A DNA stretch of 64,000 nt from CAWBOV01 sp963790525 (GTDB lineage: Bacteria; Actinomycetota; Actinomycetes; Mycobacteriales; Jatrophihabitantaceae), in contig CAWBOV010000006.1 of NCBI GenBank assembly GCA_963790525.1, positions 682,001 through 746,000 on the forward strand, in the 5' to 3' direction. Shown here piece by piece: positions 1 to 9,571 of this stretch. The notes beneath the pieces were generated by a model that had not been told where the DNA came from, made no database searches, and saw nothing but the letters and a program-made list of their open reading frames with translations. Numbering within the stretch: position 1 is the first letter of the stretch; every line of letters starts with the position of its first letter. A program made the translations under genes and the position numbers.

Positions 1-164
1 CTGGGTGCCGACCCTGCGCGCTGTGTGGCGATCGAGGATTCGCCGACGGGCCTGGCCTCGGCCGAGGATGCCGGGTGCGTGGTGATCGGAGTCCCGAACC
101 AGGTGCCCCTGCTGCCGGGCCTGCGGCGCACGCTGCTGCCCACCCTGGAGGGCGTCGACGTCGC

Positions 165-1231
<1,067 letters not shown>

Positions 1232-1235
<4 letters not shown>

Positions 1236-2245
1236 GGTGTGCCGCGCAGGCGGAGGAGGCTGTCGGCGACCTGCTCCAGGTCGAGGTCGTTCACCGCGGC
1301 AACGGTCGCGAGCGCGTGCGGCGGGAAGGCGCCCAGACCGTGGCACGCTCCGGCCATCGCACCGGCCATCGCCGCGATGGTGTCGCAGTCGCCGCCCACC
1401 GACGCGCCCACCCGGCACGCCAGCCACGGGTCGTCACCGAAGGCCGAGAGGATGGCGCACGCGGCCGGGACCGATTCCTGGCTGGCCAGGCTGGTCCCGA
1501 CGAGGCTGTAGACGACGTCGATGACACCGTTCACGTCCCGCCCGCGGACGAGATCCACGGCCCAGGCGATGCGCGCGGACACGTCCGCGCCGGCAACCCA
1601 GTGCCCGCGTGACGCCGCGATCCCGGCGGCCTCGATCGCGCCGGCGACCGCCTGGGCCACTCCGGCGCCGTCGATACCGGCGCTGATCGCCGCGGCCACG
1701 GCCGACGCCCCGGCCAGGGCCAGCCCGGTGTTGTGGGTGACCGAACTGGCACTCACGACGAGGTCGACCAAGCCCCCCGGATCCGAGGAGGGCGCGATGA
1801 TCCCCACCGGTGCGATGCGCATCGCGGCGCCGTTGGTCGTTCCGAAACGGCCCGCCGAGTCCGGGTCCGCGCCGGCCGTCAGGTCGGCCAGCGCCCGGGA
1901 CGTCGACGGGCCCAGCAGGTCCGAGGACCCCCGTGCGCGCATCGTGTCCTCCCACTCGACGAGCCGCCGGGCAAGATCCGCTGACGTCACCCGGCCACCG
2001 CCCTCGATCAGCAACCGCGCGAGCACGAGCGCCTGCTCCGTGTCGTCGGTCACCGACCCTGCCGGCAGCCCGGCGGCGAGCGGATGATCCTCGGCCGCGG
2101 CCTCGAAGCCGGCGACCAGCGGGCCGTATCGGGCCGTGATGAGCGATCGCGGCAGGGACTGGGTGGGCATGCCGAGCGCGTCGCCGATCGCCAGGCCGTA
2201 CAACGTGGCTCGGGCACGGTCACCCGAGGCGGTCAGTGACTCCAT
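1232..2245 (-). CDS. ADP-ribosylglycohydrolase family protein
   Basis: A protein of 337 residues with the two di-metal motifs of the ARH/DraG fold: SVTDDTEQALV in the N-terminal third and GGDCDTIAAMAGA near the C-terminus. Enzymes of this family cleave N- or O-glycosidic bonds to ribose in ADP-ribosyl compounds, and some homologues in metabolic operons are thought to act on nucleosides. The ATG at 2245 was chosen because the conserved sequence starts there (ARATLYGLAIGDALG). It overlaps the end of the GntR gene by 13 bp, and its stop overlaps the kinase start. Between an NCS1 permease and a PfkB kinase, a nucleoside-hydrolase-like role is more likely than reversal of protein ADP-ribosylation; this is inference. 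Confidence 0.85.
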
Positions 2246-2944
2246 GCCGCGCGCACCTGGAAATGACGCGGATCGAGCAGGCTCTCGACGTGCTCGACGA
2301 AATCGCCGGTGGCGGCCCAGGTGGTGCGCTCGACCGCCAGGAACCACTCACCCTTCTGCCGGTGCAGGATGTGCGCGTCCCGGGCGGAGAGCGGCTTGGC
2401 GCCGCACCTGTTGGGTCCCGTGTGCGCCGTAGAGGCCGGCGCGGGCAAGGGTGAGCGTGAGCGAATCGTCGACGAGACCGTCCAGGGGGAGGTGCGAGAG
2501 CTCGGGCAGGCAGGGCAGGAGGCTGCGCTCGTAGGACACGGCGGTTGCATCGGAGAGTTCCCGCACGCGCCGCACCACGATGAACCGGTCCTCGACCAGC
2601 CCGAGGCGCGCGGCGAGGGCGGGGTCCGTGCGGGCCGAGATGCCGAGCACCCGGACCGCCACCGCGGCGCCGTGCTCGGCCAGCGCTCGGGCCCAGCCGA
2701 GGTGGCCGTCCAGCACCTGACCGTCGAAGCAGACGTAGGAGCCCTTCCCGGTGCGGGTGGCGATGAGTCCTGCGTCGCTGAGTTCGGCGAGCGCGGACCG
2801 AACCGTGTTCCGGCTGACGGCGAAGCGGCGCGCAAGGACGGTCTCACCCGGCAACCGGCTTCCCCGCTCGACGCGCCCGGCGCGGATCTCCGTCGCCAGC
2901 ACAGCGGCGATGCGCTCGTGCTTGAGCTCCACCGCGGCGCTCAT
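2233..2944 (-). pseudogene. GntR/HutC-family transcriptional regulator, frame broken by an indel
   Basis: The N-terminal frame (from ATG 2944) encodes a GntR winged helix with LPGETVLARRFAVSRNTVR and the start of a UTRA ligand domain. The end of the UTRA domain (GAKPLSARDAHILHR, then FLAVERTTW) lies in another frame, reached at about 2398-2412 and ending in TGA at 2233. Removing one base would give a normal 236-residue HutC-type repressor. Without this the first frame ends early at 2348 with an Arg-rich tail. The start overlaps the cysteine hydrolase stop by 4 bp. It probably controls its own operon, perhaps through the tandem decamers at 5036-5065. I favour a sequence error, but a genuine recent mutation cannot be excluded. 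Confidence 0.8.
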
Positions 2945-3531
2945 CCGGGGCCGCCGGTCTCCTCGGCCAGCACGTCGCTGACCGTGGCCACGCGCACGAG
3001 CGGCGCGTAGAGGCCCATCACGGCGAGGGCGTCGCGATGCGTGTCGTCACTGACCCCCGCGCAGGCATCGGCGACCACGACCACCTCGACGCCGGCATCG
3101 GCAGCGGCCAGGACGGTCGACAGGACGCAGCAGTCGGTCGACACCCCGCAGATCACCATCCGGTCACCGGTCCGGATCAGCGCAGCCATCTGCGGTGTCC
3201 ATTTGCCGAACGTCGTGGCATCGACGGTCACCGCCGTGGCGGTCACCTCCGCCAGTTCCGGGACGAGCTGGTAGGCCGGGGAGTCCGCCGGCTGCAGAGC
3301 GAACGGCCAGTCGGCGTAGTACGCCCGCCACGCCCCCTCGGGTTCGACGGGCGCCAGGAAACGGGTGACGACGGTTCGGCCCGCGAACGCGTCGGCGAGA
3401 TGGGTGATCGGGTCGATCAGATCACCGAAGCCGGGCGTCGCCCACGGGCTATCCGCATCACTGAAGATCCGCTGCATGTCGATCACGACGAGCCAGGTCC
3501 GCCGGCCGGATTCCCCAGCGGACACCGTCAC
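2941..3531 (-). CDS. Cysteine hydrolase, isochorismatase family
   Basis: A complete protein of 196 residues with the catalytic triad of the isochorismatase-like fold visible in order: Asp in VVIDMQ near residue 18, Lys in TFGKW near 109 and Cys in GVSTDCCV near 133. Members hydrolyse isochorismate, nicotinamide, N-carbamoyl compounds or ureidoacrylate. Here it sits second in an operon behind an NCS1 permease, with 4-bp overlaps on both sides. An amidase or carbamoyl hydrolase step on a transported base or its ring-opened product is the natural reading, but the substrate is not determined by sequence. Confidence 0.85.
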   Translation of the reverse strand: MTVSAGESGRRTWLVVIDMQRIFSDADSPWATPGFGDLIDPITHLADAFAGRTVVTRFLAPVEPEGAWRAYYADWPFALQPADSPAYQLVPELAEVTATAVTVDATTFGKWTPQMAALIRTGDRMVICGVSTDCCVLSTVLAAADAGVEVVVVADACAGVSDDTHRDALAVMGLYAPLVRVATVSDVLAEETGGPG

Positions 3532-5018
3532 GCCGCCGTCTCAGCCACGGGTTCGAGCGGGATCGCCTCCTGCGCCCGGATGCTGCGACTGCTCTCGATC
3601 CAGGTGACGACGAAGGCGAGGACCAACGCGACCAGCACGCCGAGGTTCGCGTAGGCCCAGGAGCCCGTCTTCCCGCCGAGCCCGAACGGGCTCAGCAGGT
3701 ATCCCTGCCAGGTCAGCCAGCTCGCGGCAGAGTTCGTGACCAGCCCCCACCCCAGCGCGGTCCCGACCACGACCAACGCGATCGGAAGGACGCGGACGTC
3801 GCCGTAGCGCCCGGCCCGGCGGTAGAGATCCGCCTCGGCGTAATCGCGGCGGCGCAGGGCGACGTCGGCGAGCATGACTCCACACCAGGCGGCGATCGGG
3901 ACACCCAGCGTGATGAGGACGCCCTCGAACTGCGCGAGGAAGTTCTTGGAGATGAAGACGATGTAGACCGTGCCGATCACCATGATCACGCCGTCGACGA
4001 AGGCCGCAGCGAAGCGCGGGACCCGAAGGCCGGCGGCGAGCAACGCCAGCCCGGAGGAGTAGATGTCCAGCACGGCACCGCCGACGAGCCCGAGCACCGC
4101 GACGATCGCGAAGGGGACGAGGAACCACGTGGGGAGTTCGGTGGTGAGCGCGCCGATCGGGTCGCCGGCGATCGCGGTGGACAGCTGCGTCGAGGATCCG
4201 GCGAGCAGCAACCCGAAGACGAGCAGGATGACCGGGGCGACGGCCGAGCCGAACGTCGTCCACCAGATCACGCCCGCGCTGGAGGAGCGCCGCGGCAGGT
4301 AGCGCGAGTAGTCGGCGGCGGCGTTGACCCAGCCCAACCCGAAGCCGGTCATCATGAAGATCAGCGCGCCGATGAAGGACTGCGTCGATCCCGAGGGCAG
4401 CGCCGACACGGTGTGCCAATGGATGTGGTGGGCGACAAGAACGATGTACACGACCGTCAGGACGCCGGTGATCACGGTGATGACGGCCTGCATCCGCATG
4501 ATCAGGTCGAACCCCACCACGCCGCCCCCGACGATGAGGACGGCGACGATCACCAGGGCGATCACCTTGGTGGACGTGCCGCCACCCCACCCCAGACGGG
4601 TGAACACGGTGGCCGTGGCCAGCGTGGCCAGTGCGGTCAGGGCTGTCTCCCAGCCGACGGTGAGCAGCCAGGAGAGCGCCGACGGCAGCCGGTTGCCGCG
4701 GATCCCGAAGGCGGCCCGGCTCAGGACCATCGTCGGCGCCGACCCGCGCTTACCGGCGACGGCGATGAAGCCGCAGAACAGGAACGAGATGACGATGCCG
4801 ATCACGCCGGCGACGAGTGCCTGCCAGAACGACACACCGAATCCGAGGACGAACGCTCCGTAGCTGAGGCCGAGGACGGAGACGTTGGCGCCGAACCACG
4901 GCCAGAACAGGTCTCGAGGACTGCCCTTGCGTTCCGCGTCGCTGATCACGTTCAGCCCGTTCGCCTCGACCCGGAGTGCGGTGGCGTCGAGCGTGCTGTC
5001 GCCCTTGGTCGTCGTCAT
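3528..5018 (-). CDS. NCS1-family permease (cytosine/purine/hydantoin type)
   Basis: A 496-residue integral membrane protein with about twelve hydrophobic segments. It starts with the typical cytosolic lead (RDLFWPWFGANVSV) of nucleobase-cation symporter-1 transporters and carries the motif NAAADYSRYLP near the middle. These proteins import cytosine, purines, allantoin, hydantoin, thiamine or nucleosides with H+ or Na+. The ATG at 5018 has a GGAG/AGAGG Shine-Dalgarno on the minus strand at about 5020-5028. It is the first gene of the operon and its stop overlaps the hydrolase start by 4 bp. CodB-like specificity is a guess. Confidence 0.88.
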   Translation of the reverse strand: MTTTKGDSTLDATALRVEANGLNVISDAERKGSPRDLFWPWFGANVSVLGLSYGAFVLGFGVSFWQALVAGVIGIVISFLFCGFIAVAGKRGSAPTMVLSRAAFGIRGNRLPSALSWLLTVGWETALTALATLATATVFTRLGWGGGTSTKVIALVIVAVLIVGGGVVGFDLIMRMQAVITVITGVLTVVYIVLVAHHIHWHTVSALPSGSTQSFIGALIFMMTGFGLGWVNAAADYSRYLPRRSSSAGVIWWTTFGSAVAPVILLVFGLLLAGSSTQLSTAIAGDPIGALTTELPTWFLVPFAIVAVLGLVGGAVLDIYSSGLALLAAGLRVPRFAAAFVDGVIMVIGTVYIVFISKNFLAQFEGVLITLGVPIAAWCGVMLADVALRRRDYAEADLYRRAGRYGDVRVLPIALVVVGTALGWGLVTNSAASWLTWQGYLLSPFGLGGKTGSWAYANLGVLVALVLAFVVTWIESSRSIRAQEAIPLEPVAETAA

Positions 5019-5035
5019 TGCCTCTCCTCACGCAG

Positions 5036-5065
5036 CCTGTCCAAGCCTGTTCAGACCTGTTCAGA
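5036..5065 (-). promoter_or_regulatory. Three tandem 10-bp direct repeats upstream of the permease operon (candidate operator)
   Basis: Read on the plus strand the units are CCTGTCCAAG (5036-5045), CCTGTTCAGA (5046-5055) and CCTGTTCAGA (5056-5065). They are spaced by exactly one helical turn, 18 bp ahead of the permease start, and run into the stop codon of the RecB-like gene. This is a plausible binding site for the operon-encoded GntR regulator. No experiment or family consensus supports it. Confidence 0.5.
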
Positions 5066-6020
5066 CAACGTAACCAGGGGCGTCGAGGGGATCAAGAGCG
5101 TGCGCGGCGACCGGGTCGGCGCTCGGATCCACGGCAGTCACCACGCGCCGGTCGCGCGCCGTCGCGGCGAGAGCCTCGGCGGGGAACGGTGGGAGTGTGC
5201 CGCCCTGGGCAGGGCAGAAGGCGTGGTGGTCGCACCAGTCGCACAAGCGGGACGGGTTGGGACGGAAATCCTGCTCCTCGGTCGCCTTGCTGATGGCCGA
5301 CCAGATCGCCTGGACGGTGCGCTCGAACCGGACCAGCTCGTCCGCGTCGGGCTCGTAGGTGAGCGTGTCCGCGTCGGCGAGATAGATCAGCCGGAGCTGG
5401 CGCGGGACGACACCGCGGTCGCGCCACAGGACGAGCGCATAGAACTTCATCTGGAACAACGCCTTGGCCTCGAACGCCTCGCGGGGGGTCGCGCCGGTCT
5501 TGTAGTCGACGACGCGGATGTCACCGGCGGGGGAGACGTCGAGGCGGTCGACGTACCCGCGCAGGCGCAGGCCGTCGAGCACGACCTCGACCCGCTCCTC
5601 CCTGGCAGCCGGTTCGAGCCGGGTGGGGTCCTCCAGCGTGAAGTAGGTGCGGACCAGCTCGCGGGCGGACTCCAGCCACGCGGCCGCCTCGGCGGAGTCG
5701 ACTCCCTGGGGGAAGAGCGCGTCGACCCCGGGCTCCTCGGCCCGCAGGCGCTGCCACTCCGGTTCGACGAGGTCGGTGGCCGCGGACGGGGTGCGCTCGG
5801 GGGCCGGGAGATCGAAGAGCCGCTCCAGGACGGCGTGGACGATGGTGCCCCGCGTCGCGGCACTGGAGGGACGTTCGGGCAGCCGGTCGATGGTGCGGAA
5901 GCGGTAGAGCAGCGGACACGTCTTGAAGTCCGCGGCCCGGGACGGCGACAGCGACCCCACCGTGTCCTCGACCGGTGGGCCACCGGCCTCCACGTCGGTC
6001 GCCGTGCTGATCTGCGTCAT
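5061..6020 (-). CDS. RecB-family PD-(D/E)XK exonuclease
   Basis: A stand-alone nuclease of 319 residues. The motifs of the RecB/Cas4-like fold appear in order: GTIVHAVLERL near residue 58, GYVDRLD near 155 (the metal-binding Asp), VVDYKTG near 169 (D-x-K) and a C-terminal Cys cluster CDWCDHHAFCP that could hold an Fe-S cluster with an upstream Cys. Such proteins are widespread in actinobacteria and are annotated as RecB-family exonucleases or UPF-type nucleases. The ATG at 6020 lies 6 bp behind a TACAGT -10 box, so the mRNA is probably leaderless. No Cas genes are nearby. Confidence 0.85.
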   Translation of the reverse strand: MTQISTATDVEAGGPPVEDTVGSLSPSRAADFKTCPLLYRFRTIDRLPERPSSAATRGTIVHAVLERLFDLPAPERTPSAATDLVEPEWQRLRAEEPGVDALFPQGVDSAEAAAWLESARELVRTYFTLEDPTRLEPAAREERVEVVLDGLRLRGYVDRLDVSPAGDIRVVDYKTGATPREAFEAKALFQMKFYALVLWRDRGVVPRQLRLIYLADADTLTYEPDADELVRFERTVQAIWSAISKATEEQDFRPNPSRLCDWCDHHAFCPAQGGTLPPFPAEALAATARDRRVVTAVDPSADPVAAHALDPLDAPGYVV

Positions 6021-6026
6021 GAATCG

Positions 6027-6032
6027 ACTGTA
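6027..6032 (-). promoter_or_regulatory. -10 box TACAGT, leaderless start of the RecB-like nuclease
   Basis: TACAGT on the minus strand, 6 bp before ATG 6020. The spacing puts the expected transcription start at or next to the start codon. Confidence 0.5.
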
Positions 6033-6069
6033 GGCCGGGCCACCGACAATTCCGGGCAGCCGCAGCGCC

Positions 6070-7422
6070 TCACAGCCAGTGCAGCCGGCCCAACGGCCAG
6101 ACGATGACGAAGGCCCGTCCCACGACGCTGGATTCCGAGATCGGTCCGAACGAGCGGCTGTCGAGCGAGCCGCACCGGTTGTCGCCCATCACGAAGATCA
6201 TGTTTGCGGGGACGGTCTCGGCCGGGAACGTAGCGGTTCCCGCACACGCCGGGTTGACGTAGGACTCCGTCAGCGCCTGGTTTCCGATCCAGACCCTGCC
6301 GTCGTGACCGCTGACGACGTCGCCGGGCAGCCCGATGACGCGCTTGATCAGGTACTTGTCCTCGTCCGTCGCGGCCAGGGCCGGCGGGCGGCTGAAGACG
6401 ACGACGTCACCGCGATGGATCGGGTGCAGACGGTAGGCGAGCTTGGCGACGAGGACGTGGTCGTTGTTGCACCCGCTGCACCCGTGCAGGGTGGGCTCCA
6501 TCGACGACGACGGGATCCAGAAGGACTGCAGCAGGAAAGTGCGGATTCCCACCGCGAGCAGGATCGCGACGGACAGCATCACGGCCCAGACCGCCCACGA
6601 CGGCAGTGGCGCCCGACGGCGACGGCGGCGCCGCGGTCGCACCCGCGGAGAGGGGCCGGGCGAGGGCAGGACGCGTGGCGTCGCGGTCGGCTCCGTCAGC
6701 GAGCGCGGCCGCGCCGGTCGCCAGATCGGCGGGTCGTCGGTCTCGGTGGTGGCTGCGGCCACCTCGTCCCGCGTGTCCATCGCGCCGACACTCGGGGCCT
6801 CGGCGGCCTCGAAGGCGTCGGTGTCGATGACGTCGGCGTCGACGGTGTCGCCGGGTGCCACCGTGCTGAGCGCGGCCGCGTCCAAGTGATGCGGGACGAG
6901 CGGGTCGAGCACGTCCGGGTGGATCACCTCGGCCTCGAGCTCACCAGGGGCGAAGACCGGCCGGGCGAACACCATCGTGGTGTCCAGATCCACTGCGGGA
7001 GCAGCCGGCGCGTTCGGCGGGACCAGCATCCTCAGGTACAGCGGTCCGGTGGAATCCCCGTCCTCCGAAGCAGGAGACTCAGCAGTCTCCGGCTCGGAAT
7101 CGGCAGCTTCCGCGACGACCGGTTCGGCACCGACCGCTTCCGCGACGACCGGTTCGGCACCGACCGCTTCCGCGACGACCGGTTCGGCAACGACGGGGTC
7201 GGTCTCCGCCGGCACCAGGGACGGGGGCACCGACAGGGACGTCGCCATCTCGCTCAGATGCCTCGACGGTCCGCCGGTATCCCCGTTGGCGGTCCCGTTG
7301 CGGCCCTCGACGGGCTCGGCGACCCGCCACCACGGCGTGGACAGCGGCGCCTCGGCCGCATGGCGCGGCAGAGGCTGGACGGCACCCCGTTCGACCGCCT
7401 CGGGGCGGGCATGCCTGGCCAC
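6070..7422 (-). CDS. lepB: Signal peptidase I with long disordered N-terminal region
   Basis: The C-terminal 175 residues are a type I signal peptidase: one transmembrane helix (about residues 274-294), the catalytic Ser in PSSSMEPTL near 306, the catalytic Lys in LIKRVIGLPGD near 358, and GDNR...DSRSFGPI at the end. It cleaves Sec and Tat signal peptides at the outer face of the membrane. The 270 residues before the membrane helix are acidic and Pro/Ala/Glu-rich, followed by a basic Arg cluster. I chose GTG 7422 because a TACTCT box sits 7 bp upstream; an internal ATG at 7248 is the main alternative. A pair of Cys (GCSGC) follows the Ser motif. Part of the N-terminus is a 10-residue tandem repeat. 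Confidence 0.85.
   Translation of the reverse strand: MARHARPEAVERGAVQPLPRHAAEAPLSTPWWRVAEPVEGRNGTANGDTGGPSRHLSEMATSLSVPPSLVPAETDPVVAEPVVAEAVGAEPVVAEAVGAEPVVAEAADSEPETAESPASEDGDSTGPLYLRMLVPPNAPAAPAVDLDTTMVFARPVFAPGELEAEVIHPDVLDPLVPHHLDAAALSTVAPGDTVDADVIDTDAFEAAEAPSVGAMDTRDEVAAATTETDDPPIWRPARPRSLTEPTATPRVLPSPGPSPRVRPRRRRRRRAPLPSWAVWAVMLSVAILLAVGIRTFLLQSFWIPSSSMEPTLHGCSGCNNDHVLVAKLAYRLHPIHRGDVVVFSRPPALAATDEDKYLIKRVIGLPGDVVSGHDGRVWIGNQALTESYVNPACAGTATFPAETVPANMIFVMGDNRCGSLDSRSFGPISESSVVGRAFVIVWPLGRLHWL
7111..7194. repeat. 30-bp tandem repeat in the signal peptidase N-terminus
   Basis: Two perfect copies of a 30-bp unit (7111-7140 and 7141-7170) and a partial third to about 7194. It encodes a 10-residue repeat containing AEPVVAEAVG on the minus strand. 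It is in frame and lies inside the disordered cytoplasmic part. Confidence 0.9.
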
Positions 7423-7429
7423 CCGGACC

Positions 7430-7435
7430 AGAGTA
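7430..7435 (-). promoter_or_regulatory. -10 box TACTCT for lepB
   Basis: TACTCT on the minus strand, 7 bp before GTG 7422. It supports a leaderless transcript from this GTG. Confidence 0.45.
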
Positions 7436-7518
7436 GGGCCTGACCCCGTGATTTCTTCCCTCGCCGATGCCGCAGGTGCCCGAGGACGCAGCGCGGCAGG
7501 GTGGACGCGTGCGATGCG

Positions 7519-7524
7519 TAGCAT
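7519..7524 (+). promoter_or_regulatory. -10 box TAGCAT for the site-2 protease operon
   Basis: TAGCAT, 8 bp before GTG 7533. It forms a divergent promoter region with the lepB box 84 bp away. Confidence 0.45.
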
Positions 7525-7532
7525 CGACCGGT

Positions 7533-8693
7533 GTGAGCGATCAATCCAGGGGCGCGGGAAGCGACCTTCCCCGCGGAACTGTGAGGATCGGGTCGTTCTT
7601 CGGCGTACCGCTCTACGTCTCACCGTCGTGGCTGCTCATCACGGCGTTCATCACCGTCTTCTTCGCCGATCTCTTCCGGACATCGGTGACCGGCGCGAGC
7701 GGCGCGACGCCGTACCTGCTCGCGCTGGCGTTCGCGATCTTGTCCGCCGTCTGTGTCCTGGTCCACGAGCTCGGCCACGTCGCCGCGGCCCTGTTGCTCG
7801 GGCTGAGCGTCCGCCGGGTGTCGATCTTCCTCATCGGCGGCATCACCGAGATCGAACCGGAGCCCGAGCGCGCTCGTCAGGAGTTCGCCATCTCGGTGGC
7901 CGGACCGCTCACGTCCGCGGCCATCGCCGGTCTGGCGTGGCTCGGCTCCCTGGCCACGACCCGCGGTACCGCGATCGCGGTCGAGCTCGAGGTGCTGATC
8001 TGGAGCAACCTCATCATCGCGGTGTTCAACGCGCTGCCCGGGCTGCCCCTGGACGGAGGGCGTGCCCTGCGGGCCGTCATCTGGGCCGGTTCCAGGTCGC
8101 GGGTGCGCGCCACCCGGATCGCCGCCTGGGCCGGGCGGGTGCTCGCCCTCGGCGTGGCCGTCTCCGGGCTGTTCGTGCAACGCGGTGGCTGGGGCATCGT
8201 GAGTGCCCTGATCACGGCCGCGATGGGGGCGTTCCTCTGGATCGGCGCGTCGCAGAGCCTCACCGCCGCCCGCGTGAGCGGGAGCCTGCCGCTCCTTCGC
8301 CTGGCCGACCTGGTACGCCCGGCCATCTGGGTGCCGGCGGAGACCTCGGTCGCGGAGGCGCTCCGGCGCCTCTGGCAGTCGGGATCCCGCGCGATCGTCG
8401 TCGTCGACGCGGGCGCAACACCGCGAGCCATCGTCGCCGAGGCACAGGTCGAGGCGCTCCCGGCCGACGAGCACCCGTGGACGCCGGTAGGAGCCCTCGC
8501 CGCGCCCATCGACGCCGCCACTACGCTGGCCGTCGGGCTCACCGGCACGGACCTGCTGCGCGCCGTCGGCGACCACCCCGCCTCCGAACACCTCGTCGTC
8601 GACGAACTCGGGCACCCGCTGGGTGTCCTGACCGCCCGCGACCTGCGCGCCGCACTGGTGCAGGCGCGCGATCCCCACGGAGCCATGACATGA
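7533..8693 (+). CDS. Site-2 protease (M50 metallopeptidase) with C-terminal CBS-like region
   Basis: A 386-residue membrane protease of the Rip/SpoIVFB type. The zinc motif HELGH is at about residue 78 in a membrane helix and the third ligand region NALPGLPLDGG is near 170. About six hydrophobic segments are followed by a soluble region with two weak CBS-like repeats (about 265-385). Such enzymes cut substrates inside the membrane, often anti-sigma factors or division proteins. GTG 7533 was preferred to upstream starts because a -10 box precedes it and the conserved RIGSFFGVPLYVSPSW begins soon after. Its stop overlaps trmI by 4 bp. Confidence 0.85.
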   Translation: MSDQSRGAGSDLPRGTVRIGSFFGVPLYVSPSWLLITAFITVFFADLFRTSVTGASGATPYLLALAFAILSAVCVLVHELGHVAAALLLGLSVRRVSIFLIGGITEIEPEPERARQEFAISVAGPLTSAAIAGLAWLGSLATTRGTAIAVELEVLIWSNLIIAVFNALPGLPLDGGRALRAVIWAGSRSRVRATRIAAWAGRVLALGVAVSGLFVQRGGWGIVSALITAAMGAFLWIGASQSLTAARVSGSLPLLRLADLVRPAIWVPAETSVAEALRRLWQSGSRAIVVVDAGATPRAIVAEAQVEALPADEHPWTPVGALAAPIDAATTLAVGLTGTDLLRAVGDHPASEHLVVDELGHPLGVLTARDLRAALVQARDPHGAMT

Positions 8694-9526
8694 CCGACCC
8701 CACCCTGTTCGCCGAAGGCGACCGGGTCCAGCTGACCGATCCGAAGGGCAGGCTGCACACCGTCACGCTCACCGTCGGCAAGCAGTTCCACACCCACCGC
8801 GGAGCCATCGACCACGACGCCCTCATCGGCATCCCCGAAGGCAGCGTGGTGTCCTCGACCGGGAACACGCAGTACCTGGCCCTGCGCCCACTGCTCGCCG
8901 ACTACGTGCTGTCCATGCCGCGCGGGGCGGCCGTGATCTACCCGAAGGACTCCGCCCAGATCGTCTCGCTGGGGGACATGTATCCCGGCGCCCGGGTGCT
9001 GGAGGCCGGCGCCGGGTCCGGCGCGCTGACGTGCTCGCTGCTGCGCGCGGTCGGGCCGTCCGGGACGGTCATCTCCTACGAGAACCGGCTGGAGCACAGC
9101 ACGGTTGCGGTCGCCAACGTGACCAACTTCTTCGGGACGGTGCCGGAGAACTGGTCCCTGCGCGACAAGGACGTCCTCGAGCACCCCGCCGACGAGCAGG
9201 TCGACCGCGTGGTGCTCGACATGCTCTCGCCCTGGGACGTGCTGGACACCGTCACCGCGGCGCTGCGTCCCGGTGGCGTGCTCATCGGGTACGTCGCCTC
9301 GACGACCCAGATGTCACGCCTGGTCGAGGCTCTCCGCGCCCTGACCTGCTACACCGAGCCCAACGCGTGGGAGTCGATGGTCCGCGGCTGGCACGTCGTC
9401 GGGCTCGCCGTGCGCCCGGAACACCGCATGATCGGGCACACCGCGTTCCTGATAAGCGCGCGCCGGCTCGCACCGGGCGTCGTGTCACCCACCCGTCAGC
9501 GACGGCCGGCCAAGAGCAGCGAGTAA
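8690..9526 (+). CDS. trmI: tRNA (adenine-58-N1)-methyltransferase TrmI
   Basis: A 278-residue SAM-dependent enzyme that methylates N1 of A58 in the T-loop of tRNA. An N-terminal beta domain is followed by a Rossmann methyltransferase with VLEAGAGSGALT near residue 105 and DMLSPWDV near 178. Length and order match the actinobacterial TrmI tetramer subunit (Rv2118c type). It is translated from an ATG overlapping the stop of the S2P gene (ATGA). TrmI is commonly found just upstream of the proteasome ATPase in actinobacteria, as here. Confidence 0.93.
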   Translation: MTDPTLFAEGDRVQLTDPKGRLHTVTLTVGKQFHTHRGAIDHDALIGIPEGSVVSSTGNTQYLALRPLLADYVLSMPRGAAVIYPKDSAQIVSLGDMYPGARVLEAGAGSGALTCSLLRAVGPSGTVISYENRLEHSTVAVANVTNFFGTVPENWSLRDKDVLEHPADEQVDRVVLDMLSPWDVLDTVTAALRPGGVLIGYVASTTQMSRLVEALRALTCYTEPNAWESMVRGWHVVGLAVRPEHRMIGHTAFLISARRLAPGVVSPTRQRRPAKSSE

Positions 9527-9571
9527 TCGACTCACCGAGCCACGCTCGCCGCCCCAGCGGATGTGCGGAGC

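Noticed and set aside
7111..7194. 30-bp direct repeats that recall a CRISPR array
   Set aside because: The copies are back-to-back with no spacers and keep the signal peptidase frame.
7533..9526. Fusion of the site-2 protease region with TrmI (a frame running from 6977 to 9526)
   Set aside because: Upstream of ATG 8690 that frame is a shadow of the protease gene. Two separate genes joined by ATGA explain the sequence.
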